NCBI GenBank assembly: GCA_002786855.1
Contig: PCUU01000012.1
Location: 1,821-48,088 of the forward strand
Reading direction: 5' to 3'
Length of the DNA: 46,268 nucleotides
DNA from: Cytophagales bacterium CG12_big_fil_rev_8_21_14_0_65_40_12
GTDB taxonomy: Bacteria > Bacteroidota > Bacteroidia > Cytophagales > Cyclobacteriaceae
Position 1 is the first letter of the stretch. Each line of letters opens with the position of its first letter. The notes beneath the pieces were generated by a model. That model was not told where the DNA came from. It saw nothing but the letters and a program-made list of their open reading frames with translations, and searched no databases. The translations under genes and the position numbers were made by a program. Positions 16,989-25,981 of the stretch are shown here, piece after piece.

Positions 16989-18437
16989 TTATTTTTTAAA
17001 GTAGATAAAACCTGCGCCTACTAACATAGCCAATATTAAAAGATTGGCAACAATTTGCATCGTCTTATCTTCTTTTAAACTCATTAACTCGTTTGATTCT
17101 AGGTCAATATTGTCGTAGAAAGAGCCTAAATCGACTGAAGAAATCGAATTGTTTTTTTTGCTTTCGCCAGTGACTTCAAATTTAATTTTTGATTGTAGCG
17201 TATCATATTTAGCCGTTCTTGGATTGAAATAAACCCAGCTAAAATAATCCTTCATATCGTATTCACCGGGCTCGTTGGGTAAACCAAAATAGCTGAACTT
17301 TTTAGAGCCTGCCACTTTACCTCCTCCTCTATTGATGTCTTGGTTAACATCGGGCGTATAAAACTCTATCTTTTTGTTTGTTGGAATTTTGGGTTCGTTA
17401 ATCCCTGAAATATTGCCCTCTCCATATACATTGAAATCGTATTCAAAGCTCCCCCCGGTTTCAACAGTGTACTTACTGATTTTCTCATCAAGTTCAAAAT
17501 CTCCTACTGAGACGACATCCTTCAATGGATGTGGCGGCAAGGCTTTTACCTTCACCGTTTTCTCTTTAGAATAGAAAGTTTTGAAATCCTCTTGACGATC
17601 TCGACCAAAGAACGAAGGTGATTTGGCTACTTTGTACTTGATCATTTCAAAAGGGACCGATGGAAAATTCACGGGTTCTAAATTCAATGGGAAATAAGTG
17701 GCTTGGTAAATTTTATACCTCATGTAACTTTTGCCTGAAAGGGTCACTCTCTCACCATAAATGTTCTCAATATTGAAATTCTCTTCCCAGCAATTTTCAG
17801 GTCTAAGCTCTTTTAATATTTCGGAAAGTTGTTTTCCTGCTTCATGAAATTGCAAAGGTGCGCGATTGGCATCTGCTACATAAAAGGCAAGAGTCGTTGT
17901 AAAACCTTCGCCCACATAAACTTCGTCTTTATCAGTGGTCAAAGCCAAAAATGCATCTTCTTTCACATCCACAAACTCAGGGTTTCGTTCAGAGCCAAAA
18001 AGATCATCAAAGGGGCTACGACCAAATGGATCTCTTCGAGCGTTTCTATTTCTATCTATGGCTGGCCCAACTTTAATTTTCTTTCCGGGAGCGCCCACTT
18101 TCTCTCCATTTACATCGATAGAAAAGTTAGGCAATTCAAAGGTGCCTTCTTCTAAGGGTAAATAGCGTTGGATGATACTTTGAGAAGAACTCACTTGCCC
18201 ATTGATGATGTTGGTGCTACTTGAAGAAGAAGTGCCTCGCTTCGCAAAACCATCTATATCGGGAAAGTCGGAATAGGATTTTAATTTACCGTTTTGAATG
18301 GTGACTTTAATGGTGAAAAGTTCGTTCAGCGCAAGCTCTCCAGAGCCTACTTCGATAGAGATTTGCTGTGCGTTCAAACCAAAGCTCAGCAGCAATAAGC
18401 TGATGACAAGTGTAAGTTTCGACCTTTTAGTTTTCAT
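16989..18437 (-). CDS. batD: BatD family protein
   Basis: Large periplasmic, membrane-anchored protein of the Bacteroides aerotolerance family. A signal peptide (about residues 1-23, ending LNAQ) leads into ISIEVGSGELALNELFTIKVTIQNGKLKSYSDFP, the characteristic BatD opening, followed by tandem immunoglobulin-like modules with the YLPLEEGTFELPNFSIDVNG block and GEYDMKDYFSWVYFNP near the end. A single C-terminal membrane helix (about 463-480, IVANLLILAMLVGAGFIYF) is followed by KK. At 482 residues it is somewhat short for BatD, lacking the longer cytoplasmic tail seen in some members. BatD normally sits with batA/B/C/E; none is next to it here, so it is an orphan copy coupled directly to aroC. 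Confidence 0.88.
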   Translation of the reverse strand: MKTKRSKLTLVISLLLLSFGLNAQQISIEVGSGELALNELFTIKVTIQNGKLKSYSDFPDIDGFAKRGTSSSSSTNIINGQVSSSQSIIQRYLPLEEGTFELPNFSIDVNGEKVGAPGKKIKVGPAIDRNRNARRDPFGRSPFDDLFGSERNPEFVDVKEDAFLALTTDKDEVYVGEGFTTTLAFYVADANRAPLQFHEAGKQLSEILKELRPENCWEENFNIENIYGERVTLSGKSYMRYKIYQATYFPLNLEPVNFPSVPFEMIKYKVAKSPSFFGRDRQEDFKTFYSKEKTVKVKALPPHPLKDVVSVGDFELDEKISKYTVETGGSFEYDFNVYGEGNISGINEPKIPTNKKIEFYTPDVNQDINRGGGKVAGSKKFSYFGLPNEPGEYDMKDYFSWVYFNPRTAKYDTLQSKIKFEVTGESKKNNSISSVDLGSFYDNIDLESNELMSLKEDKTMQIVANLLILAMLVGAGFIYFKK

Positions 18438-18579
18438 CTTAATTTCTTAAATTCGGAGTGCCTCTTTCCAAAAGCGTTTGAAGTTAATTCAAAATTTTGA
18501 GGTAACTAAATCCTTTTGGTTGCGTTCTTTTCAACGTGCCGAAGGTACAATAGATTTATAACCCATAAACGATCTTAAC

Positions 18580-18771
18580 ATGTTGGAATATTTCAAAACT
18601 ATCCTCGCGAAGGTGAGCTTTGATAAAAAGCTGTTTGAAAAAGAGTTGAGAAAGGCAATTCACTCCGTAGTGGGTGACGAGTTAGGAGAACTAAAACGGT
18701 GGTGCTACGCTAAATTTGGGCACTTATATGGAAATGTTCTTGAAGAGCAGTTCTTATTAGCAAGAGTTTAA
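18580..18771 (+). CDS. Small conserved-looking protein of unknown function (63 residues)
   Basis: A compact charged, helical protein with no signal peptide or membrane segment. It is rich in Lys/Glu/Leu with an amphipathic pattern (FDKKLFEKELRKAI, then ELGELKRWCYAKFGHLYG). Support that it is real: a good ATG, an isolated position in the intergenic space between divergently placed batD and convergently placed queG, codon use like its neighbours, and its own strong terminator 13 bases downstream of the stop. I recall similar small proteins in Cytophagales but cannot name a family. No function is proposed. Confidence 0.7.
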   Translation: MLEYFKTILAKVSFDKKLFEKELRKAIHSVVGDELGELKRWCYAKFGHLYGNVLEEQFLLARV

Positions 18772-18783
18772 AGTCATTTTTCG

Positions 18784-18818
18784 GCCCATTGTTGATCTAC
18801 GATGGGCTATTTTTTTTT
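18784..18818 (+). terminator. Terminator of the 63-residue gene, overlapping the queG 3' end
   Basis: GCCCATTGT (18784-18792) pairs with ACGATGGGC (18799-18807, one T-G pair) and a run of T follows. The right arm and T tract are also the last codons of queG (NSPS) on the opposite strand, whose TAG is at 18797-18799. Confidence 0.8.
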
Positions 18819-19741
18819 GCCATTTCCAAATTGCGCATCAGCCCCTCAAACTTGGTGCGTTTTACTGCGGATCCCTTGAAAACCGACCTAAAAACCTCTT
18901 CTGTTAAATCTTGCCAATTATTGTTAAAAAGTTCTAAGAGCTCATTTTTAGGAGAAAAAGCAGGTTCATTGTGTGGTTTTGCAAAGCGATTCCATGGACA
19001 AACATCCTGACAAATGTCACAACCAAAAATCCAGTTTTCCATTTTGCCTTGAAACTCCGCAGGGATGTTGTCTTTCAGCTCAATGGTGAGGTAAGAAATG
19101 CATTTAGAGGCATCCAACTCAAAAGGGGTGATGGCCTCGGTTGGGCAGGCATCGATGCAACGCGTACAGGTGCCACAGTAATCTTTGATTGGGCCATCAT
19201 TTACCAACTCCAGGTCTAAAACCAATTCCGCCAAAAAAAAGAAACTTCCCCTTTCCTTGTTAATCAAGAGTGTATTTTTGCCCACCCAGCCAAGACCACT
19301 TTTGGCTGCCCATTGCCGTTCCATAATTGGCGCAGAATCTACAAAAACCCGTCCATCAATATCACCAATTTCTTCAGCCAATAAGGACATAAAAGTTTTC
19401 AGCTTATCCTTTATAATGAAGTGATAATCCTCGCCATAGGCATATTTTGCGAGTTTAAATTGATCCTCCTTGTGCTCTACCAAATCTTGTTCTGGATAAT
19501 AATTATAAAGTAAAGAAACCACTGACTTTGCGCCTTCCACCAACTTCGATGGGTCTAGTCGTTTATCGAAGTGATTTTCCATGTACCCCATTTTGCCATG
19601 CCGGCCATTTTTGAGCCAAGCCTCAAGCCTAGGGGCTTCTTCGGCCAACATCTCTGCCTTGGAAATACCACAAAAATCAAAACCCAACTGCTTCGCTAAG
19701 CCCTTGATAATGTTAGTGTTTCTTTGGATTTGAGGGTTCAT
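18797..19741 (-). CDS. queG: Epoxyqueuosine reductase QueG
   Basis: Cobalamin- and Fe-S-dependent enzyme catalysing the last step of queuosine synthesis, epoxyqueuosine to queuosine in tRNA. The two ferredoxin-like motifs are complete: C189-C192-C195-C199 (CGTCTRCIDACP) and C241-C244-C248 (CDICQDVCPWN) with C214 in between. The N-terminal cobalamin-binding part includes FVDSAPIMERQWAAKSGLGWVGKNTLLI with the conserved Asp135. The length (314) matches the short QueG form without the HEAT-repeat tail. It is monocistronic and its 3' end overlaps the terminator of the facing small gene. Confidence 0.96.
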   Translation of the reverse strand: MNPQIQRNTNIIKGLAKQLGFDFCGISKAEMLAEEAPRLEAWLKNGRHGKMGYMENHFDKRLDPSKLVEGAKSVVSLLYNYYPEQDLVEHKEDQFKLAKYAYGEDYHFIIKDKLKTFMSLLAEEIGDIDGRVFVDSAPIMERQWAAKSGLGWVGKNTLLINKERGSFFFLAELVLDLELVNDGPIKDYCGTCTRCIDACPTEAITPFELDASKCISYLTIELKDNIPAEFQGKMENWIFGCDICQDVCPWNRFAKPHNEPAFSPKNELLELFNNNWQDLTEEVFRSVFKGSAVKRTKFEGLMRNLEMAKKNSPS

Positions 19742-19837
19742 TAATACGATTGGAAGGACTCGAAAATATTTATTTGCTCTTTATGTGACCTTTTTGAAAT
19801 GATGCGTCAAAAGGCTCAAAGATTGAAAAATTAACAC

Positions 19838-20602
19838 ATGAAACAAACTATTATCCTTGGCTTTCTGGCACTAGTATTATTGAGCTGCAACCAAGAAAAG
19901 GAATTACTAACCAACCAAAACTTAGCATTAAGCGCAAAACTTGACAGCCTCTCGGTTGAACTGGAAAGCAGTCAAAAATCAGCCGCTACACTTGTGCAAG
20001 CCATGAGCTTGATGGACTCCATTACTATGGGCAGACAATCCTTGAGACTAACGCTAGAAGGAAGCGATTCTCAGCAGGATTTTCTTGATCATATGAAAGA
20101 GTTGAACAATTACTTAGATCAAACTGCAGCTCAAATTGCCTCGTTAGAGAAATCATTGAAGCAGTCCAAGTCGGCACAAAACACTTACGCCAACAGTCTG
20201 AAATCATTGAAGGCTTCGTTTGAACAACAAAAATTAGAAATTGCTACTTTGGAAGCGAAGTTGGAAAACGAAAAGAGCAACAACAGTAAACTGGTAGCAT
20301 TGAACAACATGCAATCTGAAACCATTTTAGATCAAGACGAAAAGATTGCGGCCAAAACATTGGAATTAGAACTTTTAGATAAGCAAATAGCTGAGCTAAA
20401 ATCCACCTTTCAAGTAAGCGAAGCAGATGCTTTTTACACACAAGGTGAAGCCTATGCGCTAGCAGCCCAAAGAATAAAACTTGCCCCAGGTAAAAAGAAA
20501 GCTACTTACAAACTAGCACTTGAGACCTATCAAAAAGCACTAGACCTTGGCAAAACAGAAGCTCAGGAAAAAATTGATGTCATTGCTAAAAAGCTTCATT
20601 GA
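19838..20602 (+). CDS. Coiled-coil lipoprotein of unknown function
   Basis: Probable periplasm-facing lipoprotein: the signal MKQTIILGFLALVLLSCNQ has a lipobox LLSC with Cys17. Residues about 20-195 are almost continuous heptad-like coiled coil (SAKLDSLSVELESSQKS, LASLEKSLKQS, QQKLEIATLEAKLENEK). The last 55 residues (AFYTQGEAYALAAQRIKLAPG...ALETYQKALDLG) look like one or two TPR-type helices. No named family was recognised. It is a single gene flanked by a terminator and divergent from queG. Such proteins often span or tether envelope components, but nothing in the neighbourhood indicates a partner. Confidence 0.8.
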   Translation: MKQTIILGFLALVLLSCNQEKELLTNQNLALSAKLDSLSVELESSQKSAATLVQAMSLMDSITMGRQSLRLTLEGSDSQQDFLDHMKELNNYLDQTAAQIASLEKSLKQSKSAQNTYANSLKSLKASFEQQKLEIATLEAKLENEKSNNSKLVALNNMQSETILDQDEKIAAKTLELELLDKQIAELKSTFQVSEADAFYTQGEAYALAAQRIKLAPGKKKATYKLALETYQKALDLGKTEAQEKIDVIAKKLH

Positions 20603-20626
20603 TCCGAATCTTCTTTATAAATCAGA

Positions 20627-20657
20627 AAAGGGGACGCCAAATGCGTTCCCTTTTTTT
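20627..20657 (+). terminator. Terminator of the coiled-coil lipoprotein gene
   Basis: GGGGACGC (20630-20637) pairs with GCGTTCCC (20643-20650, one G-T pair), followed by seven T residues. It lies 25 bases past the stop. Confidence 0.87.
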
Positions 20658-20791
20658 ATTATCCGCTTTTCAATCGATTTCATTGAATTGATAGCCAACC
20701 CTATCATACAGAAACCAAAATTCTATTTATTTACGTGTTGAAAATAATTTTAGGGTTAATTTTAAACCTAAACTAAACTTCATTTCATAAA

Positions 20792-22141
20792 ATGATTAGA
20801 AAACAGTGGATCCCGGGGTTTACAATTTTAATACTGATTGCTCTCATTAGTTTATTCGATGTAGACAATGGAGAAATTGTAGCCGATGCTAACATCAGCG
20901 GTGCCGACACAGCTTGGATGCTCGCAGCAACAGGTTTGGTACTGCTCATGACGCCAGGCCTATCCTTTTTTTATGGTGGAATGGTGAATAAAACCAGTGT
21001 AATCTCCACCATGCTTCAGAGCTTTATTTGTATGGGTATCATTACACTCTTATGGGTCATTTGCGGCTTCAGTTTAGCCTTTGGTGATTCCATTGGTGGC
21101 ATTATAGGTAATCCCAGCACTTACTTCTTTTTTAAAGGAGTTGGTGGTGCAACTCAAGCCGATTTGGCTCCCACTATACCATTTGTTTTGTTTGCTCTTT
21201 TTCAAATGAAGTTCGCCATCATTACTCCAGCATTAATCACTGGGTCATTTGCCGAAAGAGTGCGGTTTTCGAGCTTTTTAGTATTTATACTGCTTTTCAG
21301 CCTGCTCGTATATGCACCATTGGCACACATGACCTGGCATCCCGAAGGTTTTTTGAGAAAATGGGGAGTGCTGGATTTTGCGGGAGGTACCGTAGTGCAT
21401 ATGTCAGCAGGATTTGCAGCCATTGCAGCCGCAATCATTCTGGGTAAAAGAAAAAATCATGGTACAAACCATCAGCCAGCCAACGTACCCTTTGTGCTTT
21501 TAGGTACTGGCCTTTTGTGGTTTGGCTGGTTTGGATTCAACGCAGGATCTGCCCTAGGTGCCAATGAAAGCGCAGCTTTAGCTTTTGCAACAACCACTGT
21601 GGCATCAGCTGCAGCCATGTTGGCTTGGGTATTTTATGATGCCTTAATGGGAAGAAAGATCTCCGGCATGGGAGCATCTATTGGGGCCGTTGTGGGCTTG
21701 GTGGCGATTACCCCCGCAGCAGGTTTTGTCACGATCGGTCAAAGTATTTTCATTGGGGTGGCTGGTGCCATAATCTCAAATATTGTGGTTTACTACAAAA
21801 ATAAAACGGGAATTGACGACACGCTTGACGTGTTTCCCTGCCATGGAGTAGGTGGAATCGTTGGGATGATCCTCACTGGTGTTTTCGCTAAAGATGTAGG
21901 TTTGATCTATGGAGATCCTACTACCTTTTTGAGACATCTAGCCGCCATATTCTTGGTCGGTGGATTTACTTTCGGCATGTCTTATTTATTGTTTAAACTC
22001 ACTAACTTGATCATCCCAATGAGGGTTAGCGAAGCAGCTGAAGAAATGGGCTTAGATTTAAGTCAACATGGGGAAAGCATTCTAGACCATAAAACACATA
22101 GTTCCGAAGAGATTAAAAAACTATTGAAGAAAGCTTCTTAA
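20792..22141 (+). CDS. amt: Ammonium transporter (Amt family)
   Basis: Inner-membrane ammonium channel/transporter. An N-terminal hydrophobic segment is followed by ADTAWMLAATGLVLLMTPGLSFFYGGMV, the standard Amt opening, and about eleven membrane helices. The twin-histidine pore motifs are present as GGTVVHMSAGFAA and VFPCHGVGGIVG, and GTGLLWFGWFGFNAGSALGAN is the signature of the family. The cytoplasmic C-terminal tail is about 35 residues and includes GLDLSQHGESIL. The length (449) is normal. No glnK/PII gene is adjacent, so post-translational control cannot be read from this locus. The gene is monocistronic with a bidirectional terminator behind it. Confidence 0.95.
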   Translation: MIRKQWIPGFTILILIALISLFDVDNGEIVADANISGADTAWMLAATGLVLLMTPGLSFFYGGMVNKTSVISTMLQSFICMGIITLLWVICGFSLAFGDSIGGIIGNPSTYFFFKGVGGATQADLAPTIPFVLFALFQMKFAIITPALITGSFAERVRFSSFLVFILLFSLLVYAPLAHMTWHPEGFLRKWGVLDFAGGTVVHMSAGFAAIAAAIILGKRKNHGTNHQPANVPFVLLGTGLLWFGWFGFNAGSALGANESAALAFATTTVASAAAMLAWVFYDALMGRKISGMGASIGAVVGLVAITPAAGFVTIGQSIFIGVAGAIISNIVVYYKNKTGIDDTLDVFPCHGVGGIVGMILTGVFAKDVGLIYGDPTTFLRHLAAIFLVGGFTFGMSYLLFKLTNLIIPMRVSEAAEEMGLDLSQHGESILDHKTHSSEEIKKLLKKAS

Positions 22142-22169
22142 GACAACTACAAATAAACTACTAACTAAG

Positions 22170-22203
22170 AAAAGGCTGTTTCTGAAAAGAAGCAGCCTTT
22201 TAT
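22170..22203. terminator. Bidirectional terminator between amt and the aminotransferase
   Basis: AAAGGCTG (22171-22178) pairs with CAGCCTTT (22193-22200) with a T-rich tail on the plus strand and TTTTC on the minus strand. It lies between two convergent stop codons (22141 and 22205). Confidence 0.82.
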
Positions 22204-22204
22204 T

Positions 22205-23308
22205 TTAGGCAAAAAACAGTTGAATATGTTCAACTATAAAATGTAGTTCTTCCGAACTCAATTCTGGATAAATGGGCAAGGAAAGCACCTCGTTCTGAAG
22301 CTGATAGCTTAAAGGAAAATCTGATGCCTCCCAATTATTATCATTGAAGGCTGTGGTAAATGGCGATGCGACTGGATAATGGATCTCAGTGCCAATTCCC
22401 AGATTTTCCAAGTGGCGCTTCAAAGCATCCCTATGTTGTGTCCTGATGACATAGATATGGAAATTTGGTTTGGAATGGTCAACCATGCAGGGCACTTGAA
22501 TATCACCAACTCCCTTTAATTGTCCTGAATAAAATGCTGCAATTTCCCTTCTCTGATCAATCCAGTCTTCAACAAAATTGAGCTTGACCATTAGCACTTG
22601 TGCCTGCAATGCATCCAACCGACTGTTGATCCCCTTGATTTCATGATTGTTTTTTGAAAGGCCTCCGTGATTGGCAAATTTTCTGCAAGCCAACGCCAGT
22701 TCATCACTATTTGTCAAAATTGCGCCTCCATCTCCATAGGCGCCAAGCATCTTGCTTGGGTAGAAACTAAAAACACTCGCAATCCCCCAATTTCCGGCTG
22801 ATTGACCCTTAAAGGTTGCAAAATGGGCCTGCGCACAATCTTCGATCAGATGAATTTTATGATGTTCAGCCAATTCACAAAGCGCCTCAATTTCACAAAT
22901 CTGACCATACAAATGAATGGCGATTATGGCTTTGGTTTTTGAATTGATTTTAGAGGCTACATCAGTGGCACAGATGCCGAAAGTTTTAGATTCTACATCG
23001 GCAAATACCACCTTTGCCCCCGTAAGAGCAACCATTTCAGCGGCCGAAATCCAACCGTGTGCAGGCACAATTACCTCATCTCCTGCTCCTATTTGCAGGG
23101 CTTTGAGTACAACGAAGAGGGCATCTGTCGCATTTCCAGTTCCAATACAATGTTTAGAATGATGTGCTTTAGCAAATTTGGATTCAAAAGTGGCGACTTT
23201 ATCACCTCCAACGAAGTGCTGGTCGGCAATAAAGGCAGAAACCGCCCCATCCATTTCGTTTTGAATGGTTCTGTATTGTCGTTTTAAATCTAAATATGGA
23301 ATCCTCAT
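22205..23308 (-). CDS. DegT/DnrJ/EryC1/StrS family sugar aminotransferase
   Basis: PLP-dependent aminotransferase that typically converts a nucleotide-linked keto-sugar to an amino sugar for surface polysaccharide. Blocks: IPYLDLKRQY at the N terminus, GTGNATDALFVVLKAL (cofactor phosphate region), EDCAQAH with D157 binding the pyridine ring, and SFYPSKMLGAYGDGGA with Lys186 as the Schiff-base lysine; the C-terminal NFHIYVIRT and EIHYPVASPF also fit. The length (367) is normal. No other sugar-nucleotide genes are adjacent, so the substrate cannot be narrowed. It is convergent with amt. Confidence 0.9.
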   Translation of the reverse strand: MRIPYLDLKRQYRTIQNEMDGAVSAFIADQHFVGGDKVATFESKFAKAHHSKHCIGTGNATDALFVVLKALQIGAGDEVIVPAHGWISAAEMVALTGAKVVFADVESKTFGICATDVASKINSKTKAIIAIHLYGQICEIEALCELAEHHKIHLIEDCAQAHFATFKGQSAGNWGIASVFSFYPSKMLGAYGDGGAILTNSDELALACRKFANHGGLSKNNHEIKGINSRLDALQAQVLMVKLNFVEDWIDQRREIAAFYSGQLKGVGDIQVPCMVDHSKPNFHIYVIRTQHRDALKRHLENLGIGTEIHYPVASPFTTAFNDNNWEASDFPLSYQLQNEVLSLPIYPELSSEELHFIVEHIQLFFA

Positions 23309-23425
23309 AAATTCTGTACGCCATGATTCAAATCATCCATTGCGCTGACACAGGTCATCTGAATTCTAAATATACCAACATAGCTTTAATATGATTTAGT
23401 AAGGTCGCCTTTAAATACTGAAATC

Positions 23426-24253
23426 ATGAAAAAGATCATTGTTCCCCTAGACTTTTCCAATTGTTCAACCAATGCACTTAAAAATGCGATAACGATGGCT
23501 GATCGATTGCACGCTCAGCTGATCTTATGCCATGCACTTACGCTGCCCATTGGTTTTGCTGAAGGAGCCCCGGTTGGGCTAACAGATTATGGCTTTGATG
23601 AGCTCCAAGATAAAGCTGAAAAAGACATTAAGGACTTGGTATCCAAATTTCCTTTGATTGAAAGATTAACATACACAAGTGTTGTGCAGTTTGGTCCGCT
23701 GCCCGAGGTAGTGAATGTACAAATCAATAAAGAAGAAGATGCGCTGGTTGTAATGGGCACTCACGGAGCCAAGGGATTTATTGGCGCACTTTTGGGCACC
23801 AACACCTACAACGTAATTAAACACGTGAAATGCCCTGTATTGGCACTTCCCGAGAATGCCGATCTCACCCAAATGAACAAAATTGCCCTCGCGGGTGATT
23901 ACAAAGACATTCCTTCTCATGAGGTACTACATTTTATAAGCGATCTGGCCAAAGCCTTTTATGCTCATTTGTATATAGTACACATTGACCACCAAGACAC
24001 GCTTCAAAACCAAGAGCTGGAAATTGCCAGAAGTATGGAGAAATACCTAAAGCACGTTAACCACTCATTTATTTTTAGGAAAGATGACGACTTGGAACAA
24101 GGGCTCATGGCTTTGGTAAACAAGGAGAAAATCCAGCTATTGGCAATGATTTCGAAGCAACATAGTTTTATTGAAAGGTTGACCAAGCCAAGCGAAACCA
24201 AATCGATCATTCTGCATATTCCGATGCCAATATTGGTGCTTCAGGATAAGTAG
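23426..24253 (+). CDS. Tandem universal stress protein (two UspA domains)
   Basis: Cytoplasmic protein of 275 residues built of two USP domains. The first (about 1-142) opens with KKIIVPLDFSNCSTNALKNAITMA and has the ATP-binding signature G-x2-G-x9-G-T as GTHGAKGFIGALLGT, so it probably binds ATP. The second (about 148-275) keeps the fold and the PMPILVLQD end but has MISKQHSFIERLTKPSETKS where the glycine motif should be, suggesting it does not bind nucleotide. This active/degenerate pairing is common in Bacteroidota. The gene stands alone; its stop is only eight bases from the convergent epimerase stop, with no terminator visible between. Confidence 0.9.
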   Translation: MKKIIVPLDFSNCSTNALKNAITMADRLHAQLILCHALTLPIGFAEGAPVGLTDYGFDELQDKAEKDIKDLVSKFPLIERLTYTSVVQFGPLPEVVNVQINKEEDALVVMGTHGAKGFIGALLGTNTYNVIKHVKCPVLALPENADLTQMNKIALAGDYKDIPSHEVLHFISDLAKAFYAHLYIVHIDHQDTLQNQELEIARSMEKYLKHVNHSFIFRKDDDLEQGLMALVNKEKIQLLAMISKQHSFIERLTKPSETKSIILHIPMPILVLQDK

Positions 24254-24261
24254 CAGGTGGA

Positions 24262-25137
24262 TTAGCGTACAATATACCTCAATCCACAGCTGAAGGATTT
24301 GGACTGGTCGGGCGCTAAAACAATGAGTCCATCGCCAGAATTTAGCACATTTACTCCACAGGTCATTGGTTCGATAGCAATGGACTTTCGGCTTGGGTGC
24401 GTATAGACTTGAGTAAACGGAAAAGATGCATCCTGCCAAATCTCAATTAAATCACCGTTCTCAAAAAGCAGTTCAGATTGGCTAAGGCCATTGGTTAAGT
24501 TCAGTCTAAAGCAGTCGTCAAGATGCGTATCATGGATCACCCGACTCTCGTCAAAACAGTGGCTAGGATGTTCTTTGCCAGTTGGTATTCCTAAAGGATC
24601 TAGCTCCACAATGGTAGAACCCGGCAATTTCAAACTTAGGGTTTCCAAGCCTTCATCTGCAACAAAATACGGATGCCAACCAAAACCGCATGGCATATTT
24701 TGTTGCCCCGTATTCTTTACCATAACATTGCAAGTCAACGCATCAGGCAAAAGTTCAAGGCCAAGGGTAATGCTAAAAGCAAACGGGTAATAGGCATAAT
24801 CCCCATTGTATTCATATTTCAAGGTACACGCGGACTTCGTTCTATGGACAATCTCAAAATGTTTGTTGCTGATGAAACCATGAAGGGCATTCGGGCGGTT
24901 TTCCATATCGTTTTGTGGAAATTGATAAGTTTGGCCCTCGAAGGTATAAATGCCGTTTTTCAATCTATTGGGAAAAGGAAATAACCAAGCATTTTCGAAT
25001 TGATAATTCGGATGAAAGGCTAGAAGCGCTCGAGTTGAGTTGCCTGATGACAATTGCAATGAACTGATTGATGCACCGGCATCGAGTGCAAAGCTTGCCA
25101 ATGCCCTATGATTTTCGAGCGAAATTTGAGAATTCAT
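24262..25137 (-). CDS. Aldose 1-epimerase family protein
   Basis: Galactose-mutarotase-like enzyme interconverting alpha and beta anomers of sugars, or a hexose-6-phosphate epimerase. The family's His and Glu residues are visible: NALHGFI, GFGWHPYFV (the catalytic His region) and IAIEPMTCGVN (catalytic Glu), with the CNVMVKNTG and PFTQVYTHP strands typical of the fold. The longest frame opens with a TTG at 25176. I chose the ATG at 25137 (MNSQISLENHRALA), giving 291 residues, near family length. It is the last gene of a minus-strand group with a HAD phosphatase, an oxidoreductase and a glycosyltransferase. The sugar substrate is unknown. Confidence 0.86.
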   Translation of the reverse strand: MNSQISLENHRALASFALDAGASISSLQLSSGNSTRALLAFHPNYQFENAWLFPFPNRLKNGIYTFEGQTYQFPQNDMENRPNALHGFISNKHFEIVHRTKSACTLKYEYNGDYAYYPFAFSITLGLELLPDALTCNVMVKNTGQQNMPCGFGWHPYFVADEGLETLSLKLPGSTIVELDPLGIPTGKEHPSHCFDESRVIHDTHLDDCFRLNLTNGLSQSELLFENGDLIEIWQDASFPFTQVYTHPSRKSIAIEPMTCGVNVLNSGDGLIVLAPDQSKSFSCGLRYIVR

Positions 25138-25193
25138 AATTGCATCAAACCTACTTACGCAAACATTAATATCCAACTACGAAAGTTCGGACA

Positions 25194-25970
25194 CTATTTC
25201 CACCAAGGTAAAGGCAACTTGATGTCGGCAATGGAATCAACTACCATATCAGGCTTGAAAGGAAAATCATTGATGTTCTCTTTTTTCGACATTCCCGAAA
25301 GTGTTAGGATGGTATTATAACCTACTTGAACGCCACCCTGAATGTCTGTGGCGAGGGTATCTCCGATTACAGTCACTTCGTCCGTGGCCAGGCCAATGTG
25401 CTTTCGCGCTTGGCGCATCATTACAGGGCTTGGTTTACCCACTGAAAAAGCAGTTTTGCCCGTGGCCGATTCGATCATAGACACTATGCCCGCGATACCC
25501 AAGTTATTCCAGCCTTTTTTGCGCGGTGAGGGGTCGAGATTGGTTGCGATAAGTTTTGCACCATCTAATATAAAGTCGATTGCCTTCCGCACCATTTCTA
25601 AAGTGAAATTGATGCCTTCACCCACTACCACAAAATCTGGATCATTTTGAACCAAAGTAAAACCGTGTTCATGAAGGCTAGAAATTAGTCCTCCTTCACC
25701 CAAAACGTAGGCCGTACCATTGGGAAACTGCTGCCCCATAAAATGCGCTGTTGCCATTGCACTAGTATAAACATTCGCTTCCTCGACATGTATGCCCAAT
25801 TTGTCGAGCTTGCGTACGGCATCTAATGGACTGCGTTGGCTATTATTTGTCATGAAAGTAAAGGGGATTCCTTCCTTTTGAAGGGTTTGGATAAACTTAT
25901 CCGCACCAGGAATTAATTTGTTTTCGACATAAATAACCCCGTCTTGATCGATCAAAAAACCTTTTGGCAT
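25194..25970 (-). CDS. HAD-superfamily hydrolase, class IIA (NagD/4-nitrophenylphosphatase-like)
   Basis: Mg-dependent phosphatase acting on small phosphorylated metabolites. HAD motif I is LIDQDGVIY (Asp nucleophile and DxD), motif II TFMTNNSQRSP, the class IIA cap follows, the motif III Lys is in VGKPSPVM, and motif IV is GDTLATDIQGG. The length (258) is typical of the NagD group. It sits between the aldose epimerase (56-base gap) and the oxidoreductase (11-base gap) on the same strand, consistent with a small operon. The substrate is not predictable. Confidence 0.9.
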   Translation of the reverse strand: MPKGFLIDQDGVIYVENKLIPGADKFIQTLQKEGIPFTFMTNNSQRSPLDAVRKLDKLGIHVEEANVYTSAMATAHFMGQQFPNGTAYVLGEGGLISSLHEHGFTLVQNDPDFVVVGEGINFTLEMVRKAIDFILDGAKLIATNLDPSPRKKGWNNLGIAGIVSMIESATGKTAFSVGKPSPVMMRQARKHIGLATDEVTVIGDTLATDIQGGVQVGYNTILTLSGMSKKENINDFPFKPDMVVDSIADIKLPLPWWK

Positions 25971-25981
25971 AACAGTAATCT

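Noticed and set aside
25138-25176. Extended N terminus for the aldose epimerase family protein from TTG 25176
   Set aside because: The extra 13 residues are not part of the family fold, and an ATG exists at 25137.
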